Part shown: piece by piece, positions 28,082 through 37,102 of the stretch | Numbering within the stretch: position 1 is the first letter of the stretch | How the letters are laid out: every line of letters begins with the position of its first letter | Source of the DNA: Phreatobacter stygius | Lineage (GTDB): Bacteria > Pseudomonadota > Alphaproteobacteria > Rhizobiales > Phreatobacteraceae | Reading direction: 5' to 3' | NCBI RefSeq assembly: GCF_005144885.1 | Contig: NZ_CP039690.1 | Location: 4,477,001 to 4,541,000, forward strand | DNA: 64,000 nt | Translations under genes and position numbers: made by a program | The notes under the pieces: generated by a model | The model's database searches: none | Seen by the model: only the letters and a program-made list of their open reading frames with translations | Told to the model about the DNA's origin: nothing

Positions 28082-28453
28082 TCAGACCGGCCGGCGGGGC
28101 GGCAAGGGCGCCATGCGCGGCGCTGAACCGGCGGGCGGCATGACGCCGCCGAAGGGCACTTGCAGGTCGGTCGGCGTCAGCGTGTCCTGAGTCCGCGCCG
28201 GGGCAGCCGGAACCAGCTCGCGCCGGCCGGCGCTCGCGGCCTGGCCTGCAAGCGCGGCGCCCTGTGCGCAGGTCTCGGCATTGTCGCGGCACAGTTCCAA
28301 GGCCCGGACGGCAATGGCGCGCGCCACGGCCTCGGCCGTCACCGACGTCGCGGGCGCGTCCGGGGCCTTGGCCGTCGACGAAAACAGGCCACGGTCCGGC
28401 ATCAGCAGGAACACCAGTCCAAGCCAGAAGACTGCCTTGATAAGGAAGAACAT
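28082..28453 (-). CDS. DUF5330 domain-containing small membrane protein
   Basis: A 123-residue protein with one N-terminal membrane helix (MFFLIKAVFWLGLVFLLMP), an alanine-rich helical middle holding two cysteines (LELCRDNAETCAQGAA), and a proline-rich tail. It resembles DUF5330 proteins found beside sufE in Hyphomicrobiales. The function is unknown. It starts at the ATG at 28453 and ends 48 bp before sufE. Confidence 0.78.
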   Translation of the reverse strand: MFFLIKAVFWLGLVFLLMPDRGLFSSTAKAPDAPATSVTAEAVARAIAVRALELCRDNAETCAQGAALAGQAASAGRRELVPAAPARTQDTLTPTDLQVPFGGVMPPAGSAPRMAPLPPRRPV

Positions 28454-28857
28454 GACGCCGTTTCCGGTCCTTCGACCCCCGAGACTTCAGGCGGCCTTTT
28501 GCGCGACGAGGCACCGCTCTGACACTGCGATGGTGGCCCGGTTGGGTGAACATGCCGTTGGCGGATAAGGTGAATCTCCAGGCAATTGCAGCCAATTTCC
28601 GTTAAGGTTGACAGCATTCGCTCGAACCCCGCCAGGTCGGCCGAAGCTGGCGGCTCAGGCGCCCGCGCCGGCATTTTCCTCACCTCCGGCGAGGGCCGGC
28701 CAGGTGGTGGGCGAGGCGCGCAAGGGTTCCTTCACCATCCGCTTCGAAAGCCGAAGCGCCGGTTGGGGGCTCACGGCTTCCTCCGTTGACTTAGGGTTTC
28801 CTTCACGCCGCGATGCGATGCTCACCACCTTGAAAACGGCGGCAGCCGCGTATTGAG
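28454..28857. other. 404-bp intergenic region
   Basis: It holds the divergent promoters of the DUF5330 gene and the sensor kinase. TTGACA at 28608-28613 is a perfect -35 hexamer, but no matching -10 is visible 16-18 bp downstream. An open frame ending at 28856 (TTG at 28608) covers most of the second half, but I see neither a ribosome-binding site nor a recognisable family, so I do not call it a gene. Confidence 0.4.
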
Positions 28858-30687
28858 GTGAGTGCGTTGCGTCAGAACGCGTTGGTCGGTTCGGTGAGAT
28901 CTTATCTCGACGGTCTGGTTCATCCAGCCGCGACGGTCGATCCCATCGTATTCATCCGTCACCGCGCCTTTATCGCCACGCGCCTGATGCCCGGCCTGAT
29001 GGCATTTTCGGCTCTGCCGCTCTATCTCGCGTTGCAAGGCGTGCCCGGCCCGCTCGAAGCGATCACCTTCGGCTGGCTGCTGTTGCCGATCGCCATTGCC
29101 TTCTATCTGTCGCGCACCGGCCGCTACGAAACCGCCCACCTGTTCTCGGCAGCCGCCCTGACCGGCATTGTCGCCCTGGTCGCCGCGTTGAGCGGCGGTA
29201 CCAGTTCCTTCGTGATCATCTGGTTCGCCCTGGTGCCGGCCGAGGCCGTACTGTCCGGCTCGCGCCGGGTGGTGGCGGCCTCCGGCGCCATGGTGCTGGG
29301 CGCGGTGGCCGTCATCGGCTTTGCCGGCCTTTGGAACCTGCTGCCGGATCCGCGGATCAGCCCGCTCGGCGCCGGCGTCGCGGCCTTCGTCTCGGTTGCC
29401 TCGGCCGTCATCTATGCCCTTGGTCTCGCCCTGTCGGCGGCCATCGTCAGCCGCACCGGCGAAGAGGTCCAGTCGGTCGGCGAGCGCCGCTATCGGCTTC
29501 TGGCCGAGCACATGACCGACCTGATCACCCGTCATGGCCGGTCCGGCGCCGTGACCTTCGCCTCGCCCGCCGCCGAGCGGGTCGCCGGCGTGCCACCCTT
29601 TGCCCTGCACGGGCAGGGCCTGTTCGATCGTGTCCACATTGCCGATCGTCCAGCCTACCTGAACGCGCTGTCGCTCGCCTCGGCCCGCGGCACGGCCACC
29701 TCGGCCGAGTTCCGCCTGCGCCGCGAGCGCGCCGAGACCAGCGAGCCGACATTCGTCTGGGTCGAGATGCGCTGCCATCCGCTGAGTGGACCGGTCAGCG
29801 AGGACCATCAGGTGGTCTCGGTGCTGCGCGATGTTTCCGAGCGCAAATCGCACGAGGCCGCCGTCGACGCGGCCCGGACCGAAGCCGACCGGGCCAACGA
29901 AGCCCGCGGCCGCTTCCTCGCCAATGTCAGTCACGAACTGCGCACGCCGCTGAATGCCATCAATGGTTTTTCCGAAATGCTGATGCACGAGGAGGCCATG
30001 CGGCTCGACCAGGCGCGCCGCAAGGAATATGCGACGCTGATCCGCGACTCCGGCGAGCACCTGCTCAATCTGGTCAATTCGATCCTCGACATGTCGAAGA
30101 TCGAGAGCGGCAATTTCGAGATCACCGCCGAGCCGTTCGATCTGGCCCAGCTGATGTCGCAATGTATCCAGATGATGCAGCTCAAGGCTGACGAGGGCGG
30201 CATCAAGCTGCTCACCGATCTGGCCGACAACGTGCCAGAGGTGATCGGCGACAAGCGCTCCTATCGTCAGATCGTGTTGAACCTCTTGTCCAATGCGATC
30301 AAGTTCACCAAGAGCGGCGGCTCGGTGCAGGCGAGCCTGCGCCGCGAAGGCGCCTGGATCTCCTTGTCGGTCGCCGATACCGGCATCGGCATCGCGGCCG
30401 CCGACCTGCCACGTCTCGGCAGTCCGTTCTTCCAGGCGCGCGCGACCTATGATCGCCAGTATGAGGGCACCGGGCTCGGCTTGTCGGTGGTCAAGGGGCT
30501 CGCCGAACTGCATGGCGGCTGCCTCGAGGTCGCCTCCGTCGTCGGCCAGGGTACCCGCGTGACGCTGCGCATGCCCATGGATTGCGAAGCCGCCGCGCGC
30601 AATGTCGTCGAGCGCCTGCCGCTTGCCGCCAAGCCCGCGCCGGCAGCACCCGTCTCGGTCAAACAGGAGGGCCGGAAAATTGCGTGA
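28858..30687 (+). CDS. PAS-domain membrane sensor histidine kinase (PleC/DivJ-like)
   Basis: A 609-residue kinase. The N-terminal 200 residues form about six membrane helices. A PAS domain begins near residue 211 (YRLLAEHMTDLITRHG). The HisKA box FLANVSHELRTPLNAINGF has His359. The ATPase has an N-box (IVLNLLSNAIKFT), G1 DTGIGI and G2 GTGLGLSVV. This resembles the PleC/DivJ/PdhS kinases that control cell-cycle phosphorelays in alphaproteobacteria. GTG 28858 and TTG 28867 (spaced better from GAGGTG) are both possible starts. Its end overlaps the peptidoglycan-binding protein gene by 8 bp. Confidence 0.93.
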   Translation: MSALRQNALVGSVRSYLDGLVHPAATVDPIVFIRHRAFIATRLMPGLMAFSALPLYLALQGVPGPLEAITFGWLLLPIAIAFYLSRTGRYETAHLFSAAALTGIVALVAALSGGTSSFVIIWFALVPAEAVLSGSRRVVAASGAMVLGAVAVIGFAGLWNLLPDPRISPLGAGVAAFVSVASAVIYALGLALSAAIVSRTGEEVQSVGERRYRLLAEHMTDLITRHGRSGAVTFASPAAERVAGVPPFALHGQGLFDRVHIADRPAYLNALSLASARGTATSAEFRLRRERAETSEPTFVWVEMRCHPLSGPVSEDHQVVSVLRDVSERKSHEAAVDAARTEADRANEARGRFLANVSHELRTPLNAINGFSEMLMHEEAMRLDQARRKEYATLIRDSGEHLLNLVNSILDMSKIESGNFEITAEPFDLAQLMSQCIQMMQLKADEGGIKLLTDLADNVPEVIGDKRSYRQIVLNLLSNAIKFTKSGGSVQASLRREGAWISLSVADTGIGIAAADLPRLGSPFFQARATYDRQYEGTGLGLSVVKGLAELHGGCLEVASVVGQGTRVTLRMPMDCEAAARNVVERLPLAAKPAPAAPVSVKQEGRKIA

Positions 30688-31615
30688 CGTGACCTATGAC
30701 GAGGATGATCTGCGTCCCCGCCGCGGGCGCGTGGCCGAAACCGAGTTCGACGACGACGAGCCGCGGCGCGTGCCGCTGTGGCGCCAGGTGCTGGGCCGCA
30801 ACAAGGGCGACATGCTGGCGATCGGCTGCGCTGCCTTTGTCGCGATCGGCATTGGCGTCAACGCGCTTGCCCGCCAGAGTGGTCCGCATCCGGCCCCGCT
30901 GTTCGCAACCGCGCGTGTCGAAGCTCCGGCTGTCGCCCCCATGCCGGCCAACCGGCCGGCCGAGATCCAGTCGACCGCTTCGATCACGCCGCGTGGCCAG
31001 GACCCGCGGCCGGCCGACCAGTCCGCAACTACCGGCCAGCCGCGGCCGCGGGCCGATGTCGTGACCGATATTCAGAAAGAACTCGCCCGCCGCTCGCTCT
31101 ATGACGGCCCGGTCGACGGCCGCACCGGCCCGCGCACCGATGCCGCCATCAAGCGCTATGAGACGCAAGCCGGCCTGCGCGTCTCGGGCGAGGCGACCGA
31201 ACAACTGCTCAGCCACATGCGTCGTCCGGCGACCCGCAGCGCCGCGCCGGCGCCGGCCCAGACGATCAACCAGTTGCTGGCGGCCGACGCCGTGCCGCAG
31301 CCGTCGCGTCCGCCGCCTCAGGCCCGGCCCGAAGCGCCGCAATCGATCGCCCAGCTGATCAGCGCCAATCCCGGCGCGGCCACCGCGACGCGTGCACCGG
31401 CCCAGGGCGCAGCCAATGCCGCCACCAATCCGGCCGATCGGCGGATCCAGGCGGTCAAGCGCGCACTGGTCCAGGCCGGCTACGGCCCGCTCGGCAGCGA
31501 TACGCGTGATGCGATCCAGCGCTTCGAGCGCGATCGCGGGCTGCCGGTCACCGGCCAGGCCAATGACCGGGTCGTCCGCGAACTGGCCAGCCTGACCGGC
31601 ACCCGGATCGAATAG
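30680..31615 (+). CDS. membrane-anchored protein with two peptidoglycan-binding domains
   Basis: A 311-residue protein. An acidic/basic cytoplasmic N-terminus (DVTYDEDDLRPRRGR) is followed by one membrane helix (MLAIGCAAFVAIGIGVNALA) and two PG_binding_1-type repeats (VVTDIQKELARRSLYDGPVDG and RIQAVKRALVQAGYGPLG, each followed by AIKRYE/AIQRFE), joined by a Pro/Ala linker. AGGAGGG ends 8 bp before TTG 30680, which fixes an unusual TTG start inside the kinase 3' end. The overlap implies coupled translation with the kinase. Confidence 0.85.
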   Translation: MRDVTYDEDDLRPRRGRVAETEFDDDEPRRVPLWRQVLGRNKGDMLAIGCAAFVAIGIGVNALARQSGPHPAPLFATARVEAPAVAPMPANRPAEIQSTASITPRGQDPRPADQSATTGQPRPRADVVTDIQKELARRSLYDGPVDGRTGPRTDAAIKRYETQAGLRVSGEATEQLLSHMRRPATRSAAPAPAQTINQLLAADAVPQPSRPPPQARPEAPQSIAQLISANPGAATATRAPAQGAANAATNPADRRIQAVKRALVQAGYGPLGSDTRDAIQRFERDRGLPVTGQANDRVVRELASLTGTRIE

Positions 31616-31618
31616 GCC

Positions 31619-31972
31619 GTGTCGGACCGCGTCACTTCCGACTTCTGGGTCTCTGCCTATCTGCGACGGGTGCGGATCGAGGGGGCCTTCGCCGTGCTGC
31701 GCCGGCGCGGCTCGCCCGAGGCCGGCGCCATCGCCGTCGTGGTGTCGCGCGCCGACCGCCTCGCCGGCCTGTTCCTGCAGGCGCCGCAATCGCTGTTCGA
31801 CGAGGCAAAGCCCGGCGACCGGCTGTTCGTGCCGGCCTATCCCGAGGTCTTCGTCGAGGAGCAGCGGGTCGAGGACAAGCTGAAGCGCGAGATCGGCTTC
31901 GACCCGGACCTGTGGATCGTCGATGTCGAGGATCGCGAGGGCCGTTCGTTCCTCGATCTCGCCACGCCCTGA
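31619..31972 (+). CDS. DUF1491 family protein
   Basis: A 117-residue cytosolic protein of the DUF1491 family, common and uncharacterised in alphaproteobacteria. It shows DFWVSAYLRRVRIEGAFAVL at the N-terminus, RGSPEAGAIAVVV, and VEDKLKREIGFDPDLWIVDV near the C-terminus, all typical of the family. It starts with GTG 3 bp after the stop of the peptidoglycan-binding protein, so it is the third gene of the operon. Confidence 0.9.
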   Translation: MSDRVTSDFWVSAYLRRVRIEGAFAVLRRRGSPEAGAIAVVVSRADRLAGLFLQAPQSLFDEAKPGDRLFVPAYPEVFVEEQRVEDKLKREIGFDPDLWIVDVEDREGRSFLDLATP

Positions 31973-31998
31973 TCCCAGGAGATCCCGATCGGCAAGCG

Positions 31999-33093
31999 TC
32001 AGCTGTCCTTGAGCCGCAGGCTCGCCGGCCGCAGCGGCGAGGCCATGCGCTGCGCCGGCCGGCCGACCGGACTGGCCGCCTGACGCGCACCCGTTCGTTC
32101 CGAGCCATCAAGCGCATGCACCGGCACGTGGCGGCCATGTCGTTGCGCTGTCGTGGGCAACGCGGCCGCGTCGCGCCAGGATTGCACCAGCGCCAGCGCC
32201 ACGACGCGCGGCATGGCGTCATAAAGCGCGGTCAAGCCGTAGACACGCCCGACTGATGTGCCGACCGCGGCATGGGCGAACAGCAGGATGCGGGTCGCGG
32301 CCTCGCGCCCGAGATCGAGCGCGCGGGCCGCCACCACCAATGGCTCGCCGGCTTCATCGTCGGCAATACGCCGGGCCGTTGCAGCGTCGATCCGCAGATC
32401 CTGAGCCAGCGCGTCGGCCAGGGCACCGGGGCGGCGCGACAGCGCCGCGAGTTCGATCGACTGTCCGGTTTCGGCTCCGCTGATCGGAAATCCGGCGCCG
32501 CCGCTGGTCTCGAGCGCGAGGCCGGCAATGATCGATTCCCTGGCATCGGGCGTGGCGTCGAGAAACCGCCGGCCGACATCGCTGACCTTGGCGGCGGCGG
32601 GCGTGGCCGTCGCTACGAGCGGGGGGCCGGAGAGGCGGGCGGTCAGCGCCGCCGCGACGCGCGGATCGTCCATGTCCTCGAGCGCCACCAGCGCGGCCAG
32701 GCCCAGATCGGCGCGCGAGGCAACCGCAAGCGCCCGTTCGGCATCGCCCGAGCGGACCGCCAGAAACATGTCGTCGTCGGACAAGGCCATGGAGCGCGAC
32801 AGGATCGGAAAGGCGACGCGGATCGTATCGGTCGCGAGCTTGCGTGCCACCGCGGTCGGCGTCTGCGGGTGGTCGGCGAGTTTCGCCGCGATGATCGCCC
32901 GGTCGTCTTCGTCGGCCTTGACGATCAGGTGCAGCGCCAGCTCGCCGAAACGGGTGATTTCGGCCGCGCTGTGGTGCGGTTCGGCGACGAATTGATCCAC
33001 CAGGATCCGCAGCAGGGTCTGGCGCACGTCGATGCCGTTCGATCGGGCAAGCCCGATCAGACTTTGAACATGAGGCAGACGCGGCGTGGACAT
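31999..33093 (-). CDS. DUF2336 domain-containing protein
   Basis: A 364-residue all-helical protein of the DUF2336 family, with no assigned function. It reads as HEAT-like helical pairs (EITRFGELALHLIVKADEDD, PTAVARKLATDTIRVAFPIL, DMDDPRVAAALTARLSG) and ends in an Arg-rich tail (QAASPVGRPAQRMASPLRP). No signal or membrane helix is seen. There is no good Shine-Dalgarno, and a run of ten C residues lies 16-25 bases upstream of the start on the coding strand. It is convergent with the DUF1491 gene, 26 bp apart. Confidence 0.85.
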   Translation of the reverse strand: MSTPRLPHVQSLIGLARSNGIDVRQTLLRILVDQFVAEPHHSAAEITRFGELALHLIVKADEDDRAIIAAKLADHPQTPTAVARKLATDTIRVAFPILSRSMALSDDDMFLAVRSGDAERALAVASRADLGLAALVALEDMDDPRVAAALTARLSGPPLVATATPAAAKVSDVGRRFLDATPDARESIIAGLALETSGGAGFPISGAETGQSIELAALSRRPGALADALAQDLRIDAATARRIADDEAGEPLVVAARALDLGREAATRILLFAHAAVGTSVGRVYGLTALYDAMPRVVALALVQSWRDAAALPTTAQRHGRHVPVHALDGSERTGARQAASPVGRPAQRMASPLRPASLRLKDS

Positions 33094-33647
33094 GCGGAAC
33101 CGTGGGCCGGGGGGGGGGACGTTTGGCTCTGGGGCGAGGCGTTCTCCGACATTACGAGTGATTTCGCTAACGTCTCCTTAACCAAATGATCGCGGACAAG
33201 CCTTTGAAATCATTCGCGAGGTTGCGGCATCGGGCAGAACCGCCGCGGGTCCCATGACCGGCTCGCGCGATTGCTGCCGGCGGCTGCTGTGGTGCCGCCG
33301 CGGCGGACCAAATGACGCATCATCATCACTTGCATCGGATATCGAGCGTGACTAGGAAGGATCGGGCGCAGGACGACCTGCGCCGACGCTGCGATGGGGA
33401 CGGCCCCGTTATCTCAAGTCCATGAGATGATGGAGTTGTGCCGTTCCATGAATAGTCTCAGCGGATGCTGCGGATCGCGGCGTCTTGACATCCTTCAATC
33501 AAACGCAGTTCACGCGCGCTCACCTGGCGAGCGTTCGCACGTCTTTGCTCATCTGTCGCTTGCGGTGCGGATGATGCAGGCGTTGTGGACGTCGGCTGGG
33601 CGCTCCGGCGTTGCCGTGCCTGCGTTTCAACCCGCGCGAGGCAGGTG
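33094..33647. other. 554-bp intergenic region between DUF2336 gene and atpB
   Basis: No gene is seen. Landmarks are a ten-G homopolymer (33109-33118) beside the DUF2336 start and a perfect hairpin GGCGCAGG-ACGA-CCTGCGCC at 33365-33384. A short ORF at 33394-33648 has no family resemblance. The second half probably carries the atpB promoter and leader, but no sigma-70 hexamer pair stands out. Confidence 0.45.
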
Positions 33648-34397
33648 ATGGCCGGTCCCATCCAACAATTCGAAATCAAGCCGCTGTTTCGCGTTGCCGA
33701 GATTGCCGGCCGGGAAATCCACTTCACCAACTCGGCCGCCTACATGTTTCTGGCGGTGGCCGGCAGTTGCCTGTTCCTCCTGCTGGCCACGCGCCGGCGG
33801 CGTGTGGTTCCCGGCCGCTGGCAGTCGGCGGCGGAAATGCTTCATGAGTTCGTCGCCAAGACCTTGCGCGAGAACGCCGGCGAACAGGGCATGCGCTTCT
33901 TCCCCCTGGTCTTTTCGCTCTTCATGTTTGTCCTGGCGGCCAATCTGATCGGCATGTTTCCCTATGCCTTCACGGTGACCAGCCACCTGATCATTACCTT
34001 CTCGCTGGCCATGATCGTCTTCCTGACGGTGACGATCTATGGCGTCGTCCGCCACGGCTTCGGCTTCTTCAGGCTTTTCATGCCCGCCGGCATTCCGCTT
34101 GCGCTCGCCCCGATCATCGTGCCGATCGAGCTGATTTCTTATCTCTCCCGCCCGGTGAGCCACTCGGTACGCCTGTTCGCCGTCATGCTCGCCGGGCACA
34201 TCACCCTCAAGGTCTTCGCCGGTTTCGTCGCTGCCCTCGGCGGGCTTGGCGTGCTCGGAATTCTCGCCGCGGTCTTGCCGCTGGCCATGACGGTTGCGCT
34301 CACCGGGCTCGAACTGCTCATGTCGGTGATCCAGGCCTACATCTTCACGATGCTGACCTGCATGTACCTGAATGATGCGATTCATCCAGGCCATTGA
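33648..34397 (+). CDS. atpB: solitary ATP synthase F0 subunit a
   Basis: A 249-residue membrane protein of the F0 subunit a family, which forms the proton half-channels against the c-ring. About six helices are visible. The essential arginine is Arg175 in [20 protein letters not shown], and the late helix keeps the glutamine ([11 protein letters not shown]). Two positions differ from the usual alphaproteobacterial SLSVRLFANM: His172 for Leu, and Val179 for the Asn matching E. coli Asn214. The ATG at 33648 follows GGCAGGTG. No atpE, atpF or atpI lies beside it, so it may be a second, diverged copy. Confidence 0.93.
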   Translation: MAGPIQQFEIKPLFRVAEIAGREIHFTNSAAYMFLAVAGSCLFLLLATRRRRVVPGRWQSAAEMLHEFVAKTLRENAGEQGMRFFPLVFSLFMFVLAANLIGMFPYAFTVTSHLIITFSLAMIVFLTVTIYGVVRHGFGFFRLFMPAGIPLALAPIIVPIELISYLSRPVSHSVRLFAVMLAGHITLKVFAGFVAALGGLGVLGILAAVLPLAMTVALTGLELLMSVIQAYIFTMLTCMYLNDAIHPGH

Positions 34398-34607
34398 GCC
34401 GAAGTCTGGACCAGGACCGGTGACGCCGGCGCCGGCGATCGAGCCGTGATGCGCCGGGCATCACGATCAGCCCGATGGTCAGGAAAGCTGACCGGATTTG
34501 CGCGAGGCGGTTGAGGTTTCATTCATCCTGGCCGCCGATGCAGCCGGCGATTTACCGGGCGGCAGGCCGTCCGGCCGTAAGATCCGGGCGCACCGGAGCC
34601 TTTCGCC

Positions 34608-35144
34608 ATGTTGCCCAAGGCCTTTTACCTGCTGATGCTGCCCGCCGGCCTCGTGGCGATCGTCAAGCCGGAGGTCTATACGGTCCTGCTCGCCCTGGCC
34701 CTGCCCCAGCAGGCGACCGTCGCGACGACGCCCGTGCCTGCGGCGGCGCCGCCTCCGGCCGTGGCCACGCCCTTCGGCCCGCGGCGCCTGATCGCCGATC
34801 GCGACGGCCATTTCCGGGCGCGCGCGCGCGCCGGCGGCCGCAGCTTCGACGCAATGGTCGATACCGGCGCGACGATCGTCGTGCTCACCTGGCAGACGGG
34901 TCTGGATCTCAACCTCGTGCGACCCGGCGAGACCATGGACGCTGCCATGCAGACTGCCAATGGCCGGGTCCTCGGCAAGCGTGTCACCATCCCGCGTCTC
35001 GAGGTGGAGGGCCTGTCGGTCTCGTCCGTGCCGGCCGTGGTGCTGCCGCAAGGTGCGCTCGCGATCAACCTGCTCGGCATGAGCTACCTGTCGCGGCTGC
35101 GCCGTTTCGAATTCTCGCAGAACGCGCTCGTCCTGGAGCAGTAG
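34608..35144 (+). CDS. retropepsin-like aspartic protease (TIGR02281/clan AA)
   Basis: A 178-residue membrane-anchored protein. A hydrophobic N-terminus and a Pro/Ala linker precede a pepsin-like half-domain: HFRARARAGGRSFDAMVDTG with catalytic Asp85 (DTGA), VLTWQTG, and the LGMSYLSRLRRFEF element near the end. This is the single-lobe clan AA protease of TIGR02281, which should act as a homodimer on the periplasmic side. Its role is unknown. It is 210 bp after atpB, with its own leader. Confidence 0.87.
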   Translation: MLPKAFYLLMLPAGLVAIVKPEVYTVLLALALPQQATVATTPVPAAAPPPAVATPFGPRRLIADRDGHFRARARAGGRSFDAMVDTGATIVVLTWQTGLDLNLVRPGETMDAAMQTANGRVLGKRVTIPRLEVEGLSVSSVPAVVLPQGALAINLLGMSYLSRLRRFEFSQNALVLEQ

Positions 35145-35353
35145 CGCCGCAATGCCGGCCGATGCGCAACGGCCGGATCCGGCTGCGATGTCGCGCCTCG
35201 CGCTCGCCCCATCCTCGGGAATGGGTGTGAATGTTCTCAATGGGTTGGATGGTAACGCGTCGTTAACCAAACTGAAGCCTTAATGAATCCGTCCGACGCA
35301 AATCCATCCGTCGGGCATCGTCGCCATGGAGGGCCGGCACAGAGGAGAGACTG

Positions 35354-35569
35354 ATGGGTCTAGTGCTTCGATTTCCCCTCGAGCGCCGCAAGGTGCAGCG
35401 CCTGAATGCCGATCTCTCTGCCGATGATTGCCAAGTCCTGGTCCTGCCCGTGGTTCAAGTCGAGCGACACGATGCCGAGGCGCCGGATGCCCGAGATCTG
35501 GCACCGGTGATCGCCGGCACGCCCCGGCGTGGCGGCGACAAGCCGCGTGGCGGCCGCAAGAGCGCCTGA
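35354..35569 (+). CDS. small hypothetical protein
   Basis: A 71-residue basic-tailed protein (start MGLVLRFPLERRKVQRLNAD, end GGDKPRGGRKSA). The gene is supported by a strong ribosome-binding site, AGAGGAGAGA, a few bases before its ATG and by G+C-rich third positions. No family is recognised. It stands alone between the protease and the lipoprotein genes. Confidence 0.6.
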   Translation: MGLVLRFPLERRKVQRLNADLSADDCQVLVLPVVQVERHDAEAPDARDLAPVIAGTPRRGGDKPRGGRKSA

Positions 35570-35673
35570 CGGATCCCAAATCGTGTCTGAGCCTCAAGCA
35601 TTGTCTGGACGAAGTGACGCCGGCTCCGGTGAAGAAAATGCGTCAAGACAACGTGCCTGAGGGGTTCCCCATC

Positions 35674-36498
35674 ATGCCGCGCCGCTGGCCGCCGCGATTG
35701 GCCCGCCGCCTGACGCGTCTGGGGACCGTCATGGCCGTGCTCGGCGGCCTTGCCGGCTGCGGGCCGCAGCCCGGCGATCTCGGCCGGCCGAGGCCCAATG
35801 TCATGAATGACGAGATCATGCCGGCCATCGGCAATGTCGCCGCGCGGGAGCGCGGCGAGCCGGTGTCGGGTTATTCCTTCACCGATGCCGAGCGTGAGAT
35901 GCGCCAGCTCGGTTATGCCCTGATCATGCCGACCCATCCGCTCGATCGCTGGAACCAATACTGGGCCGAGCTGCGTCGCACCCGGATCGGCGATCCCGTG
36001 CGTTTCGATCCCGACCCGCGCGGTTATGGCCACACCCTGGCACGCGAGGACTATCGATCCTCGAAGGCTCGCTTCATCCGCATGGTCGACGACATGCGGG
36101 CCGACCGGTCGCGTATCGCGCCGTTCTGCGCCAAGGCGGTGGAGGTTGCCAATGCCGACCGGATCCGCGAAGGCGCCATCGGCTATATCGCCAATCTCTC
36201 GGCGGTCGAGATCCGCAGCGCCCGCGACCGGATCGCCGAGAACCGCATGGTTGTCCATTGGGTGCGCCACGGGCTTGCCCAGCATGTCCAAGCCTATCGC
36301 GGTTCGCTGAACACCCAACTGGTCGCGACGCCCGAGCAGGAGGCCGTCCTGGCCGAACGCGAACTGGCGGCGCTCGAGGCCGACATCGCCCGCATGGACG
36401 TCATCTGCGCGGGCGGCGCCATTCGCGGCAGGATCGACGTCGAACAGGCTGCGCCACGCTATTACCCGACCACGCCGGAGGCGCTGGTCATCAAGTGA
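35674..36498 (+). CDS. hypothetical lipoprotein
   Basis: A 274-residue predicted lipoprotein: an Arg-rich N-terminus, a hydrophobic stretch and lipobox LAGC. The mature part is mostly helical and charged (YSFTDAEREMRQLGYALIMP, RFIRMVDDMRADRSRIAPFC, QEAVLAERELAALEADIARM) with a C-terminal YYPTTPEALVIK. The ATG at 35674 follows GAGGGG. The family is unknown to me. A structural or assembly role in the envelope would fit but is not shown. Confidence 0.75.
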   Translation: MPRRWPPRLARRLTRLGTVMAVLGGLAGCGPQPGDLGRPRPNVMNDEIMPAIGNVAARERGEPVSGYSFTDAEREMRQLGYALIMPTHPLDRWNQYWAELRRTRIGDPVRFDPDPRGYGHTLAREDYRSSKARFIRMVDDMRADRSRIAPFCAKAVEVANADRIREGAIGYIANLSAVEIRSARDRIAENRMVVHWVRHGLAQHVQAYRGSLNTQLVATPEQEAVLAERELAALEADIARMDVICAGGAIRGRIDVEQAAPRYYPTTPEALVIK

Positions 36499-36529
36499 TG
36501 GTTGGGAGCATCGCCCAGGCGGCGACGCG

Positions 36530-37102
36530 TCAGCCGCTCGGCACCTGTTCGGCGGTGAGGATCTCGCAGCGCGACTGCTGAGCCAACTGGTCGCGCACCA
36601 GGGCGGCGTGACCGGGCTGCACCGCCAGCGCCCGGATCAGCACGAAACCCTCCGGCGTCGGCGACACCATGATCAGATTGTCGGCCTGGGTTTCGTCCTC
36701 GCCGGTGGCGAGCTCGCGCCGCTGCGCGCTGGTAACGACGAACAGGTCCATGGTGCGCCGGGTCGCTGCCTTGTCGTTGATCGCGCCGAAGGCGAGGCCG
36801 GTCGCCGTGTAGAGCGCGATGGCGGTGTAATGCGGGGTCACCGGTGCGCGGACATGCAGAATGCCGGCGGCAAGGTCGAAGCGGCAGATCGCCGTCTCGA
36901 ACGCCGGGTCGGCCAGCGGCAATCTGGTCGCGGCGCTGGCGCCCAGCATGGTCACCTGGTTGACCGGCGCGCCGTCGAGCCTGGCGCGGGCATCGTCCGG
37001 CGCCAGCCGCGGCAAGGCGAAGACCGACAGGATATGCACGGCGAGCCCGAGAATGAGGCCGGCAAGGATCCACAGACCGGGTCCGAACAGGAAGCGCTTC
37101 AT
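36530..37102 (-). CDS. DUF1254 domain membrane protein
   Basis: A 190-residue protein with one N-terminal membrane helix (MKRFLFGPGLWILAGLILGL) and a periplasmic domain (DPAFETAICRFDLAAGILHV, PVTPHYTAIALYTATGLAFG). It is the short DUF1254/COG5436-type partner of the DUF1214 protein encoded just upstream. Start and stop overlap as ATGA (37099-37102), which fixes the start. It is the third gene of the pbp operon. The function is unknown. Confidence 0.82.
   Translation of the reverse strand: MKRFLFGPGLWILAGLILGLAVHILSVFALPRLAPDDARARLDGAPVNQVTMLGASAATRLPLADPAFETAICRFDLAAGILHVRAPVTPHYTAIALYTATGLAFGAINDKAATRRTMDLFVVTSAQRRELATGEDETQADNLIMVSPTPEGFVLIRALAVQPGHAALVRDQLAQQSRCEILTAEQVPSG

Noticed and set aside
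28608-28613. TTGACA as a full sigma-70 promoter of the kinase gene
   Set aside because: No reasonable -10 hexamer appears 16-18 bp downstream.
28608-28856. 82-codon ORF in the kinase leader
   Set aside because: TTG start without a ribosome-binding site, no family match, lies in a promoter region.
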